A DNA stretch of 64,000 bases, taken from positions 1 through 64,000 of the forward strand of contig CALVXK010000005.1 of NCBI GenBank assembly GCA_944369075.1, read 5' to 3'. The position numbers and the translations under genes were made by a program. Positions 17,410-25,822 of this stretch are shown here, piece after piece. The stretch comes from an uncultured Bacilli bacterium (lineage in GTDB: Bacteria > Bacillota_I > Bacilli_A > RFN20 > CAG-826). Below the pieces are notes generated by a model, which was not told the origin of the DNA, made no database searches, and saw only the letters and a list, made by a program, of their open reading frames with translations. Numbering within the stretch: the first letter of the stretch is position 1; the number at the start of each line of letters is the position of its first letter.

Positions 17410-17446
17410 AAATATGATACTAAGCACTTCTTAGTATCATATTTTA
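17410..17446. terminator. Bidirectional terminator between the gmk-like gene and tdk
   Basis: ATATGATACTAAG-cactt-CTTAGTATCATAT, a perfect 13-bp stem, with T-run on the plus side and A-run on the other; it can serve both convergent genes. Confidence 0.85.
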
Positions 17447-17465
17447 ATTATTAATATTAATTATA

Positions 17466-18047
17466 TTATTTACGAATTACTTGATGACAATGTCTACATC
17501 TAGGTTCATAGCTTTCAGTAGCACCAATTAATACAAGTGGTCCATCAGCAGGGGCTGGTTCTCCATTCATTAATCTTTGAGTTCTAGTCGCTTCTTTCCC
17601 ACAAACTGCACAAATAGCAGTAAGTTTAGTAACATCTTCCGCTCTAGCAAGTAAATTAGCGGTAATTGGGAATGGATCTCCTTTAAAATCAGTATCGAGT
17701 CCTGCACAAATAACCCTAACTCCACGATTAGCTAAAATTTCACATACATCAATAATTTCTTGATCGAAGAATTGAATTTCATCAATACAGACTACATCAA
17801 TATCATGAGTAATATATTTTAAAATTTCACTAGCTTTTGAAATATTATGTGCCTTATAACTTCTTTTTTGATGGGAAACAACTTCATCATCTTTATAACG
17901 ATCATCAATTGTAGGTTTAAATACTAAAAAGTGTTTTTTAGCATACTTTAAACGATTAATTCTTCTAAGTAATTCTTCGCTTTTTCCAGCAAACATTGGA
18001 CCAGTAATAACTTCAATCCAACCGACGTTACGATCTTCTCTAACCAT
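17466..18047 (-). CDS. tdk: Thymidine kinase
   Basis: A type II thymidine kinase of 193 residues, phosphorylating thymidine for salvage. P-loop GPMFAGKSEE is at 16-25, the catalytic Glu in CIDEIQFFD near 95, the lasso/substrate loop follows, and four zinc Cys/His ligands occur as CAVCG near 146 and CRHCH near the C-terminus. The ATG is preceded by AAAGGGGA. It is typical of Firmicutes and mollicutes that salvage nucleosides, in keeping with upp elsewhere in the window. Confidence 0.96.
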   Translation of the reverse strand: MVREDRNVGWIEVITGPMFAGKSEELLRRINRLKYAKKHFLVFKPTIDDRYKDDEVVSHQKRSYKAHNISKASEILKYITHDIDVVCIDEIQFFDQEIIDVCEILANRGVRVICAGLDTDFKGDPFPITANLLARAEDVTKLTAICAVCGKEATRTQRLMNGEPAPADGPLVLIGATESYEPRCRHCHQVIRK

Positions 18048-18089
18048 AATTTTCCCCTTTTTGTGTATTAATTTATATAAAATAAATAG

Positions 18090-19022
18090 CTATTGATAGG
18101 ATCTAGAATCTAAATCAAGAGCTTCAGCAATAAGTCTAATTAAATAAAATTCATCAAAATAAGACTTAAAAGCACTCTTATCAAATGTTTTATATATATT
18201 TAGATTTTGATATCCATCATATTCACCTAAATAAACGTAGATATAATTATCAATAATTACAATTGCTAAATCGATTTTAAATCCATGAATAAGATTAAGT
18301 AAATCTAATTGAACTTTAGGATTAAGTAATTCTCTTGCTTTATTTCTAGAAGATGATTTAACAACGAAATAATCATTAAAATCACGATATTCAAAATCAA
18401 TTTTTTCTCCAATTCGAGGATCTACTAAAATCTCTTTTGGAAAATCTTTTGTAATTAAAGAAATAAATGCAACATTATCTTTTTTTACTTCATAACGAAT
18501 AAATTTTCCTTTATAAGATACTTTTACTCGATCAATTTTATCTTCTCTTTTTTTAGATACTCTATCATGAATATAATTTAAGTTATAATCACTTGAAATA
18601 GCATTAACATTATCATAAGAAACATATAATCCCTTACTAGAAGAAAATTCATCTGGAGTAGCAATTATTCTTGATTTTGCAAATAAATCAAATGAAACTC
18701 CGGTTTTTCTGTCATATTTAAACTTATCTTCATATAAATATTTAAGAGATTCTAAATCTAAATTCCCAATAAAAGATTTTAAATATTTATTATTAAAATA
18801 ATAATAAGTTGAACCATAGATTATTGCTGCTAAACCAATAGAGATTAAAGAAGCAAGTAATAAATAACCAACCTGATGAGTTGTATCAGTCACAAAACAA
18901 AAAAACAATATTAATAAGATTAAAGCTATGCCTAAAAGACACAATGAAATATAGAAAAAAATGTCTAATTTTTTCTTTAAGTTTAATCTTACTTGTTCAA
19001 CGCTTTCGACAAAACTATTCAT
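18090..19022 (-). CDS. Two-span membrane protein, 310 aa (possibly DUF3137-like)
   Basis: After a short charged N-terminus there are two adjacent hydrophobic segments (about residues 20-45 and 50-73), followed by about 235 soluble residues. Layout and the pattern FDLFAKSRIIATPDEFSSSKGLY then YEVKKDNVAFI recall DUF3137 proteins, but the match is loose. The promoter is unusually good: TTGAAC (19055-19060), 17 bases, TATAAT (19032-19037), then nine bases to the ATG and no Shine-Dalgarno, so the mRNA is probably leaderless. Confidence 0.65.
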   Translation of the reverse strand: MNSFVESVEQVRLNLKKKLDIFFYISLCLLGIALILLILFFCFVTDTTHQVGYLLLASLISIGLAAIIYGSTYYYFNNKYLKSFIGNLDLESLKYLYEDKFKYDRKTGVSFDLFAKSRIIATPDEFSSSKGLYVSYDNVNAISSDYNLNYIHDRVSKKREDKIDRVKVSYKGKFIRYEVKKDNVAFISLITKDFPKEILVDPRIGEKIDFEYRDFNDYFVVKSSSRNKARELLNPKVQLDLLNLIHGFKIDLAIVIIDNYIYVYLGEYDGYQNLNIYKTFDKSAFKSYFDEFYLIRLIAEALDLDSRSYQ

Positions 19023-19031
19023 CGGTTATTT

Positions 19032-19060
19032 ATTATACTTGTTTCTAGTTATTCGTTCAA
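19032..19060 (-). promoter_or_regulatory. Sigma-A promoter of the 310-aa membrane protein
   Basis: Minus strand TTGAAC-N17-TATAAT, near consensus, with the ATG nine bases downstream of the -10. Confidence 0.75.
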
Positions 19061-20321
19061 TTGTTTAAAGGCATGATTAATAAGTAAAAAACAAATTATA
19101 AAAACAATGTTTTTAAATGAATAATTTTTATCCAAATTTCCATAAATTTATAACAAAAAATAGATCTATTTTTAAATAAAATCATTACATTTTATAGGAC
19201 TAAAAATTATCATTTTTTCTATCTAATTTTTAAGAAATTAGGCTTAATTTTTATAGCAAGTAATTAGCCTATTTAAGCATCGGCTTTCAATAATCTTTCT
19301 TTTATATTAACACCTTTAGAAGATAGAAATATTTACATAAAAATTTTTTAATTGACACTTTTTATATACCTAAATTTTAGCAATTTTTAATTCAATTTTT
19401 AGGATATTTTAATAAGAAAAATTCTCAAATATTTTTACTAAGTTTTATAGAACGATCATTGTTTTTAAGGGAAACTGTTTCTGTTTCAAAATTCAAACAT
19501 ACGTTAACCAAATAAATATATAAAAGGAAACTAACATATGTTCGTGGATAGGGCTTTAAGATGATCTCTTCTTCTTACAATAGAAGTAGAACCGCCTAGC
19601 TTGCAAAATTGTAATTAGGCTTATTAAGAAAATAAGAAGCTCTAAAAAAAACCAAAAAATTCATGTCTTAAATTTTCACAAAAAAACACTTAAATTTAGA
19701 AAAATGAATTTATGAGACAAAAAATTAAAGGAGTGAAATTTTGTCAAAAAAATTTTGCTAGTTCAATATAACAATAATTTTGATTATTTATGTCAATTAA
19801 AAAAGTAAATTTCTAACTTTTAAAAATTTAAGGATGTCAAAATAAAACACTAATCAAAAAGGATTTTTTTGAAAACAATGAGCTTTACTAGGTAGTAGTT
19901 TTTAAAATCTACTAATTTAAGGACATAACTTACTAAAAATATACTAATCGTATATATACGTAAAAATTACATATACTATTTAATTCCTAAAATTATGTAT
20001 TTAATTTAAAAAATTGTCAAAATTAGCATTCATGGGGGTTAAACACGAAATTGTGAGAACTAAAATAAGTTTAAAAAATTGTTGATTTTAGCCCTTCTTC
20101 TATCAATAAAAACTAGTGTTAATCGTAGATTCAAAATAGTAAATTTTACAATCTCCATTTTTGCCAAAAATTGATCAAAAAAATTGTCAAAAAATTCTTG
20201 AAATTGGATCTTAAAAAATATATTTGGGTCAAAAAAATAATAAACAAGCGTTTTATGTAGTTTTAACATTTTATAAAAAATACTTGTAATTTTTACTAAT
20301 AACTACTACTATTATCGATGT
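19061..20321. other. 1.26-kb AT-rich region without a convincing gene
   Basis: No frame shows recognisable protein on either strand; the longest frame (20060-20269, minus) is Phe-rich and looks random. The region holds a possible folded RNA at 19549-19644, a hairpin with TAGGCT/AGCCTA arms at about 19244-19276, an eight-codon open frame starting at 19538 behind AAAGGAAAC, and scattered TGTCAAAA copies (for example 19742, 19834, 20014, 20183). Such a long gap is unusual in this compact window. It may hold small RNA genes or a gene decayed beyond recognition. Confidence 0.55.
19549..19644 (+). ncRNA. Candidate structured RNA (four-way junction), unassigned
   Basis: TAGGGCTT (19549-19556) can pair with AAGCTCTA (19637-19644, one G-U), enclosing three hairpins: CTTCT/AGAAG (19571-19586), GCCTAG/TTAGGC (19594-19620) and TTATT/AATAA (19621-19635). 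The stretch is less AT-rich than its surroundings. It does not match tRNA, 6S, SRP, tmRNA or RNase P RNA as far as I can see. Hairpins arise easily in AT-rich DNA, so this is only a candidate. Confidence 0.3.
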
Positions 20322-20678
20322 ATGGAATTAAAGAATATGTTAAAAATTTTGAGAGCTTCAAAAGGGCTAACTCAAAAAGATGTCAGTAAACTTTTAAACG
20401 TTAAGCAATACAATATTTGTGATTGGGAAAGAGGAAGATCCACTCCAAATACAGATATGTTAATCAAGCTTGCGAATATTTATGAAGTCAGTTTAGATGA
20501 CCTTTTAGGTAACAAAAAAACACCAGAATCTACTTCTTCTACTTCAGCAATTAATGAGTATGTTAAAGACCTTCATACTTTAAAAATTATTCGTCGTATT
20601 GAAAATTTAGATACAAAGGAAAAGGAACAATTATACAATACGATTGACACTATTATTAAAACTATGTTTGGCAAATAA
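20322..20678 (+). CDS. XRE-family transcriptional regulator
   Basis: Residues 5-62 form a Cro/C1-type helix-turn-helix (LKILRASKGLTQKDVSKLLN, then YNICDWERGRSTPNTDMLIK), followed by DDLLG and a short charged C-terminal helix (KIIRRIENLDTKEKEQLYN) that may dimerise. The protein is 118 residues. TATTAT lies six bases upstream of the ATG with no Shine-Dalgarno. It begins immediately after the long non-coding region and is followed 19 bases later by the DUF5662 gene, so the two may form an operon. Targets unknown. Confidence 0.85.
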   Translation: MELKNMLKILRASKGLTQKDVSKLLNVKQYNICDWERGRSTPNTDMLIKLANIYEVSLDDLLGNKKTPESTSSTSAINEYVKDLHTLKIIRRIENLDTKEKEQLYNTIDTIIKTMFGK

Positions 20679-20697
20679 GAAAGGATATTTTGACACT

Positions 20698-21300
20698 ATG
20701 ATTAATTTTTTTAAACACCTAAAAGTAGTCTCTTCGCATAGATGGAAAGTACTTCTTTTTTCATTTAAAGTAGGTATTCCATTAAATGGTTTTAAACACG
20801 ATTTATCTAAGTTTTCTTACACAGAATTTTCTAGATCATTAAAATACTTTCAAGGTGTATCTTCTCCTATCTTAGCTGAACGTATGGATAATGATTTATA
20901 TAGTGAAGTTGCAGTTCATCATACTAATAGAAATAAACATCATTTTGAATATTGGATCGATGTTTATAAAGGACAATTAGTAATTAAAAAAATGCCATTT
21001 AAATATAACTTAGAATATTGTATTGATATGATTAGTGCTTCTATGACTTATATGAAAAAAGGTTTCACAAGAGATAAAGTATTAAACTTCTTTTTAGAAA
21101 GAAAATCAAATTACTTTATGCACCCAGGAAGTAAAGAATTCGTTATTAAAGTATTAGAAGAATATTCTAAAAATGGTTTTAAAAACTTAAAGAAAAAGAA
21201 ACTACTTCCTTTATATAAAGATATTATGTCTAAATATGATAAAAATACTATTTTAGTAAGTACTAATATTAAAGATTTTGATTATAACTATACAAAATAA
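20698..21300 (+). CDS. DUF5662 family protein
   Basis: From the ATG at 20698 the product is 200 residues. Blocks match DUF5662: SSHRWKVLLFSFKVGIPLNG, HDLSKFSYTEF, KYFQG, AVHHTNRNKHHFEYWID, and MPFKYNLEYCIDMISA. The conserved His and Asp residues (HDLSKF, HHTNRNKHH) suggest a metal site of HD-like kind, but no activity is known to me. An upstream in-frame ATG (20644) lies inside the regulator gene and is less likely; AAAGGA precedes the chosen one. A long inverted repeat (21301-21315 with 21366-21380) lies just after the stop. Confidence 0.75.
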   Translation: MINFFKHLKVVSSHRWKVLLFSFKVGIPLNGFKHDLSKFSYTEFSRSLKYFQGVSSPILAERMDNDLYSEVAVHHTNRNKHHFEYWIDVYKGQLVIKKMPFKYNLEYCIDMISASMTYMKKGFTRDKVLNFFLERKSNYFMHPGSKEFVIKVLEEYSKNGFKNLKKKKLLPLYKDIMSKYDKNTILVSTNIKDFDYNYTK

Positions 21301-21380
21301 AAGAAAGATATTTAGCCATATAACAACTTTTAGTACCGTAGCATTTTATGAAAAAAAGAGACTTACTAAATACCTTTCTT
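21301..21380. repeat. Long inverted repeat downstream of the DUF5662 gene
   Basis: AAGAAAGATATTTAG (21301-21315) pairs with CTAAATACCTTTCTT (21366-21380) with one mismatch, around a 50-base loop. No T-run follows, so it is not a standard terminator. Role unknown. Confidence 0.45.
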
Positions 21381-21502
21381 TATTAATCATATTTATACAT
21401 CTATTTTTACTTTTTTAGCGATTTATTATCTTAACTTAATATTAACTTAATATTATTGAAATTTATCCTAATAATGTATATACTAATTATCGCTAAAAAC
21501 TT

Positions 21503-21579
21503 GCGCCAGTAGCTCAACTGGATAGATCGCTTGGCTACGAACCAAGAAGTTGCGGGTTCGAGTCCTGCCTGGCGCGCCA
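21503..21579 (+). tRNA. tRNA-Arg (ACG)
   Basis: Acceptor GCGCCAG pairs with CTGGCGC; the anticodon arm CTTGG-CTACGAA-CCAAG carries ACG; CCA is encoded. The next 20 bases resemble the left end of the IS3 element at 8.7 kb. Confidence 0.96.
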
Positions 21580-21581
21580 CA

Positions 21582-21634
21582 TTAAGATGCACCCCCTTTA
21601 GAAGAAATTACTACTTCCCTTAAAGGGGGTTTTG
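21582..21634 (+). terminator. tRNA-Arg terminator resembling the IS3 left end
   Basis: TTAAGATGCACCCCCTTTA, a 20-base loop, then TAAAGGGGGTTTT forms a terminator. The first 20 bases (with the preceding A) match the IS left flank/end at 8752-8771 except one base, and the loop length is the same. It may be a relic IS end that became a terminator. Confidence 0.7.
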
Positions 21635-21668
21635 TATTTATTAGAACTTTAAAATATAATTTTTGATA

Positions 21669-21704
21669 TTTTCCAATAAATTTATAAGCAAAATCGTTTT
21701 TATT
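21669..21704 (+). promoter_or_regulatory. ECF-type promoter, copy 1 (sigma factor gene)
   Basis: TTTTCCAATAAA, 13 bases, TCGTTTTTAT. The identical two blocks with identical spacing precede the lipoprotein gene at 23387. The CGT in the downstream block is typical of ECF -10 elements. Located about 30 bases before the sigma gene start, it suggests autoregulation. Confidence 0.7.
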
Positions 21705-21732
21705 ATATGGAAGGTAATTGTAAAATTTAAGC

Positions 21733-22272
21733 ATGGAACAAGAAGACTTAAGATCTTTTATAAAAGAATTTAAAAAAGGTGATTATTCTAACTTTAATAC
21801 TTTTTATGAACTTACTAAAAAGTCTGTTTTTTACAATATTTTATCTTTTGTTAAATCTTATGAAATAAGTGAAGAAATTTTACAAAATACCTTTGTAAAA
21901 TTCTTATCTACAATTAAAGATTTAAAATATCATTCTTCAATACTTGGTTTACTAATAACAATATCTAAAAATCTCTCGCTTGATTATTTAAAGAAAATTA
22001 AAGATGAAGAGATTGAAGATAATACATTAATTAAAGATGAGAGTAATGAAAAAGAAATATCTAATGACAATCTAGATTCAATGTTACTTCTAGATAAACT
22101 AAAAAAGATACTAAAAGAAAAAGAATACGAGGTAATTTTATTCCATATATATGATGAACTTACCTTTGAAGAGATAGCAAAACTAACTTCTTCACCGTTA
22201 GGAACAATATTATATCGATATAACGTAGCAATTAAAAAAGCAAAGGAGGTGTTAACAAATGAAACGTATTAG
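21733..22272 (+). CDS. ECF-type RNA polymerase sigma factor
   Basis: The 179-residue protein has sigma-70 region 2 (about 10-80: FNTFYELTKKSVFYNILSFV, EEILQNTFVKFLSTI) and region 4 (about 120-175: KEYEVILFHIYDELTFEEIA, SPLGTILYRYNVAIKKA), the normal ECF layout without region 3. It directs RNA polymerase to a small regulon. Its last 14 bases overlap the start of a single-span membrane protein, the usual place of an anti-sigma factor. The same promoter pattern precedes this gene and the lipoprotein gene, so it probably drives both. Confidence 0.88.
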   Translation: MEQEDLRSFIKEFKKGDYSNFNTFYELTKKSVFYNILSFVKSYEISEEILQNTFVKFLSTIKDLKYHSSILGLLITISKNLSLDYLKKIKDEEIEDNTLIKDESNEKEISNDNLDSMLLLDKLKKILKEKEYEVILFHIYDELTFEEIAKLTSSPLGTILYRYNVAIKKAKEVLTNETY

Positions 22273-23374
22273 TGATAAAGAATTAATTTCTAAATTAACT
22301 AAAGATAATGAATCTTATGAAATTAAAACTACTGCTAATCAAATTTTAGCTTCCTTTGAAAAACAACAAGAATCTACAAAAGAAAATACAAAATCTAAAT
22401 TTAAATTCCCAATGTTTTTAAAAGTAGGTTTACCTACTCTTGCTTCTTTATGTGTCATTGTAATTTTATGTGTTACTTTAATTGATTTTACTCCTTCTAA
22501 AGTTGATCCTATTCCAGGACCAAGTGATAACCCATCTATATTAAATCTATCTTCCTCTCAGCAAGAAATGATTGGAAGACAACTTAATACTTTAGCTTCT
22601 TTTGGAGAATTAACTTCTTCTAATGAACCTATAACTTTATCAAGTATTAAAACCTCTTCTATATCTATTAAAGATGATGACGATGATTTTAATCCTAACT
22701 CAATTAATAGTGTTATAGATTTATATGATCCATATTCTTTAGTTGTTCTAAGTTTAATTAACAACCAAACATTCGATGTTAATAACAAAGTTTTAGATGA
22801 TACTACTTTTGCTAATCTTTTAACATTAAATAATGGCGAAGAAACTTTAGCGATTGAATATAACTTAACTTTCCAAAATGAAGATAAATCAAGATTCTAT
22901 TTAGAAGGAGAACTTATCACTACGACTGGAAACTATAAATTAACTATTTCGACTCAAAAAGAAAATGATGGCGAAGAAGAAATTGAAACTATTATTTATT
23001 ATTCACCAACTAATATAGTAAAAATTGAACAAGAAAATGAACCAGGAAAATTCGAAAGTGAATCTTCTTTATCTTATTCAACTTATTCTAGTGAAACTGA
23101 TTTATATTTTGATGAAAGATTCATAAATAAATTTACTTATGAATATGAAAGTGAAATGAATTCAGATATTGAAATGGAAGTTGAAATTGAAAATAATCGC
23201 AATGAAGAGTTAAATCTTGAAGTTTTACATCATACTAAAGATGAAATTTATTTTGAATTTGAATATGAAGGTAGAGGCGAAAGTGAAGGTTTTTTAACAA
23301 ATATTGTTAATTTAGACACTAAAGAAAGAACCTATTTCTTCAATAATTCTTCCACTCCAATTACTCGAAAATAA
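22259..23374 (+). CDS. Putative membrane anti-sigma factor, 371 aa
   Basis: About 53 cytoplasmic residues (MKRISDKELISKLTKDNESY) precede a single membrane span (about 55-77: VGLPTLASLCVIVILCVTLI), followed by about 290 external residues. Position, overlap with the sigma gene and topology are those of an anti-sigma factor, although no known anti-sigma motif is visible. The exported C-terminal half is acidic and repeats E-x-E patterns (EMEVEIENN, YFEFEYEGRGESEG); the same kind of domain makes up most of the lipoprotein encoded next. AAAGGAGG lies just upstream of the ATG. Confidence 0.7.
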   Translation: MKRISDKELISKLTKDNESYEIKTTANQILASFEKQQESTKENTKSKFKFPMFLKVGLPTLASLCVIVILCVTLIDFTPSKVDPIPGPSDNPSILNLSSSQQEMIGRQLNTLASFGELTSSNEPITLSSIKTSSISIKDDDDDFNPNSINSVIDLYDPYSLVVLSLINNQTFDVNNKVLDDTTFANLLTLNNGEETLAIEYNLTFQNEDKSRFYLEGELITTTGNYKLTISTQKENDGEEEIETIIYYSPTNIVKIEQENEPGKFESESSLSYSTYSSETDLYFDERFINKFTYEYESEMNSDIEMEVEIENNRNEELNLEVLHHTKDEIYFEFEYEGRGESEGFLTNIVNLDTKERTYFFNNSSTPITRK

Positions 23375-23386
23375 AATTTTTAAAAT

Positions 23387-23421
23387 TTTTCCAATAAAAG
23401 TTTTCATTCATTCGTTTTTAT
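23387..23421 (+). promoter_or_regulatory. ECF-type promoter, copy 2 (lipoprotein gene)
   Basis: TTTTCCAATAAA, 13 bases, TCGTTTTTAT, identical in both blocks and in spacing to the element before the sigma gene, 40 bases before the lipoprotein start. Confidence 0.7.
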
Positions 23422-23460
23422 AGGTAAGAAAACAAAAAACTTAATCGGAGGACTTAATAT

Positions 23461-24438
23461 ATGAAAAAGAAATTATTTGTTTTATTACCTTTACTTGGAA
23501 TCGTTGGAACCTTAGCTTCTTGCACTAGCAAAGAAAATGTTAATCAAAATAATCCTAATCACAATACACAAATTCCTGGAGGAGACGTTACGCCTGATAC
23601 ACCAGTTACTACTCCAAGTGAAAACGAAGTTGCTAATAGTGAACTTGGAAACATTCAAGCAATTAGTGCTTTAAACTTACTTAGATTTGCTCCAACTACT
23701 TCTAGCCCAGGAACATTAATATCTAACTTAGATTTTAATACTCCTATTACAAGTGAAGAAAAAGAAGAAATTAAAACTATTCTTCCAACATTAGATTTAT
23801 TAATGAACGAAAACGAAACTTATACTTCAACAATTAGTGAAGTTAATCAAGTTGTTAATGGCGTTACCTATCAATATAAAGAAGAGTTAACTTATCTTGA
23901 TAATTCATTAAATTCATCTACTTTCACCCTTTTCTATAATGTTACTAACCAGGGAAATTTTGGAAGAGAAAACTACTTCCAAACTTCTACTGGCGTTGCA
24001 ATGTTAGATGAAAATAGAATTTATACTTTCTCATCTTTAGCTAAAAAAGAAACTGAAGGATTTGGAGAAATCGAAATTGAATCTAATTTCAAAATCAATA
24101 CTGGTGAAAATTCATTCATCTTAGTTGAAACTTCTTCTGAAGAAGAATGGATGGAAAGTGAAAGTGAACTTGAATTCTTATTTGTTGAAAATGGAAGAAG
24201 ATCTTTAAACTATAGTTTATCTATTGAAAACGAAAACGGAAGAAAGAAATTTGAATACGAGAAAAATAACAAAGAATATGAATTATTCGTTAGAGAAAAA
24301 AACGGAGAAACATATTATTATGTTGAATACGAAAGTGAAAACGGATTTAGTGAAACAGAAGCTTTCTTAATCTTCAAAAAAGTTATATCTAATAATCAAG
24401 TTAGCTTTGAAGAAGTCTTAACAGTTAATGATAGATAG
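23461..24438 (+). CDS. Acidic lipoprotein of the ECF module, 325 aa
   Basis: A lipoprotein signal peptide with lipobox (LLGIVGTLASC, Cys at 21) is followed by a Thr/Pro-rich linker and an exported domain rich in Glu and aromatic strands (EEEWMESESELEFLF, KKFEYEKNNKEYELFV, YYYVEYESENG). The pattern resembles the external half of the membrane protein encoded upstream, suggesting a duplicated domain. CGGAGG precedes the ATG and an ECF-type promoter lies upstream. It is probably induced by the sigma factor; it could bind the same ligand as the sensor and act in feedback, but that is inference. Confidence 0.8.
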   Translation: MKKKLFVLLPLLGIVGTLASCTSKENVNQNNPNHNTQIPGGDVTPDTPVTTPSENEVANSELGNIQAISALNLLRFAPTTSSPGTLISNLDFNTPITSEEKEEIKTILPTLDLLMNENETYTSTISEVNQVVNGVTYQYKEELTYLDNSLNSSTFTLFYNVTNQGNFGRENYFQTSTGVAMLDENRIYTFSSLAKKETEGFGEIEIESNFKINTGENSFILVETSSEEEWMESESELEFLFVENGRRSLNYSLSIENENGRKKFEYEKNNKEYELFVREKNGETYYYVEYESENGFSETEAFLIFKKVISNNQVSFEEVLTVNDR

Positions 24439-24460
24439 TTAAAAATATATAAAAACTAAG

Positions 24461-24496
24461 GAACTACCATAATTAAAAAAGGTAGTTCTTTTTTTG
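24461..24496 (+). terminator. Terminator of the ECF module
   Basis: GAACTACC-ataattaaaaaa-GGTAGTTC followed by eight T. Confidence 0.88.
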
Positions 24497-24627
24497 TGCT
24501 TATACGCACAAAAAATACGTTAGAAAAAAATTTTAAAAACCTATTTAAACTTAAAATTTTTCGATTTAAAATAAATGTATCAATTTAAATTTTCTCAAAT
24601 ATATAATAGGAGGTTTTAAAAATCTAA

Positions 24628-25821
24628 ATGGGAAAAGAATATAAACTTGGAACAAGTGAACAACAAGAATACTTACGTTCATATAATTATGTTCCAAAAG
24701 GCTATTGTTTCTTAGAACCTGGCGCAGTAGCTAGTGATTCAAATGATTATGCAGCATATAACATTGCTAAATCATTTTATCAGGTCTATCCAGAAGTTTT
24801 TAATATTTCTTACATTTCAAAAGTCACTGGATTAAAAGAAGACGACATTAAAGCAAGAATTAAAAAAATGTATGAAAATAGAGAATTCATGCTAGTTTAT
24901 AACCCTTGCGTTAGTGTATCTGGTTTTGGACTTTATTATTGGGTAGTAAAGCTTAAGAAAGATACTACTAAAGAAGAAAGAGAAGAATTAACAAAATGGT
25001 TCCAAGATAATGATCAAATTTGTACCGGCTATATGATGAGCGAAGGTGGAGATTTTGACTATTATAATGGCAACCACATGAGAAATATCGATAATCTAGT
25101 TGGTGGTGTCTTAGATAAATTTAGATTTAGAAGATGCGTTGAATATGTACATATTTGTCCAATTAGAAGACTTGTAAGAGAATCTCACGTTAATCAATTT
25201 GATTCGCTTAAAGATTATCGTCGTTATTTCTTTAACGAAAACGCTATTGATAAACTTTGTAAACTTCAAAAGAAGATGGATAAGGATGACTTTAAGATCA
25301 TTGATGCTATCAATAACACAAAGACAATCAAAGATATGTTTGACTATGATTTTTTAGCTAAACTTTCTGGACTTGATGCTAATGATTTAAGAGAAAACTT
25401 ATCAAGAATTGTCGATAAAGAAAAACAAATGTTCCCAATGGTATATTTCAATTACCGTGCTTTAGGTTTAAAAATGCACTTCTATTTAGTTTCATTCTTT
25501 GAAAATACTCCAACATTTAGAAGTGAAGAAATCGTTGACGAACTTGCTAATGAAGATGTCTTTAATAATATCTTTGATTTTGGTGATTCTCATCATAATA
25601 TAATGCTTTCTTGTTATGAAGATATTAACGATTTAGATAAGGTTAAGTCCAAACTTTTAAGTTATGGTGAAGTTAGTGAAGTTCTTGAATCTACTTCTCC
25701 TCGTCAATTTAGGAGATGGACTTGTAGATTAGATGATGATAATGGATATTGGGAAGAATGTGTCTTCACTGATGACGTTTTAGTTGATAGAAGCGTTAAT
25801 GATACTAGGGAGGATAAATAA
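24628..25821 (+). CDS. Lrp/AsnC-like regulator with two repeats, 397 aa
   Basis: The protein looks like two Lrp-like units in tandem: each has a winged-helix-like part (about 45-90: FNISYISKVTGLKEDDIKARIKKM; and about 230-275: FDYDFLAKLSGLDANDLRENLS) followed by a strand/helix ligand-binding part with Lrp-type features (GLYYWVVKLKK; GLKMHFYLVSFF; YGEVSEVLE). Lrp proteins usually have one unit of 150 residues. It starts behind TAGGAGG and is followed by the CoA-ligase gene one base after its stop, so it may sense a product of that enzyme. Function assignment is moderate. Confidence 0.6.
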   Translation: MGKEYKLGTSEQQEYLRSYNYVPKGYCFLEPGAVASDSNDYAAYNIAKSFYQVYPEVFNISYISKVTGLKEDDIKARIKKMYENREFMLVYNPCVSVSGFGLYYWVVKLKKDTTKEEREELTKWFQDNDQICTGYMMSEGGDFDYYNGNHMRNIDNLVGGVLDKFRFRRCVEYVHICPIRRLVRESHVNQFDSLKDYRRYFFNENAIDKLCKLQKKMDKDDFKIIDAINNTKTIKDMFDYDFLAKLSGLDANDLRENLSRIVDKEKQMFPMVYFNYRALGLKMHFYLVSFFENTPTFRSEEIVDELANEDVFNNIFDFGDSHHNIMLSCYEDINDLDKVKSKLLSYGEVSEVLESTSPRQFRRWTCRLDDDNGYWEECVFTDDVLVDRSVNDTREDK

Positions 25822-25822
25822 A

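Noticed and set aside
19538-19564. Eight-codon frame MFVDRALR behind AAAGGAAAC
   Set aside because: Possible leader peptide, but no downstream gene it could control; noted only within the non-coding region.
20060-20269. 69-codon Phe-rich frame in the long gap
   Set aside because: Composition looks like random AT-rich translation; no ribosome-binding site or homology.
19061-20321. CRISPR array or replication origin
   Set aside because: No regularly spaced repeats, no cas genes, no DnaA-box cluster or dnaA/dnaN nearby; TGTCAAAA copies are irregular.
20322-21300. Prophage remnant (XRE regulator next to DUF5662 and tRNA-Arg)
   Set aside because: No integrase, structural or lysis genes and no attachment-site repeats were seen.
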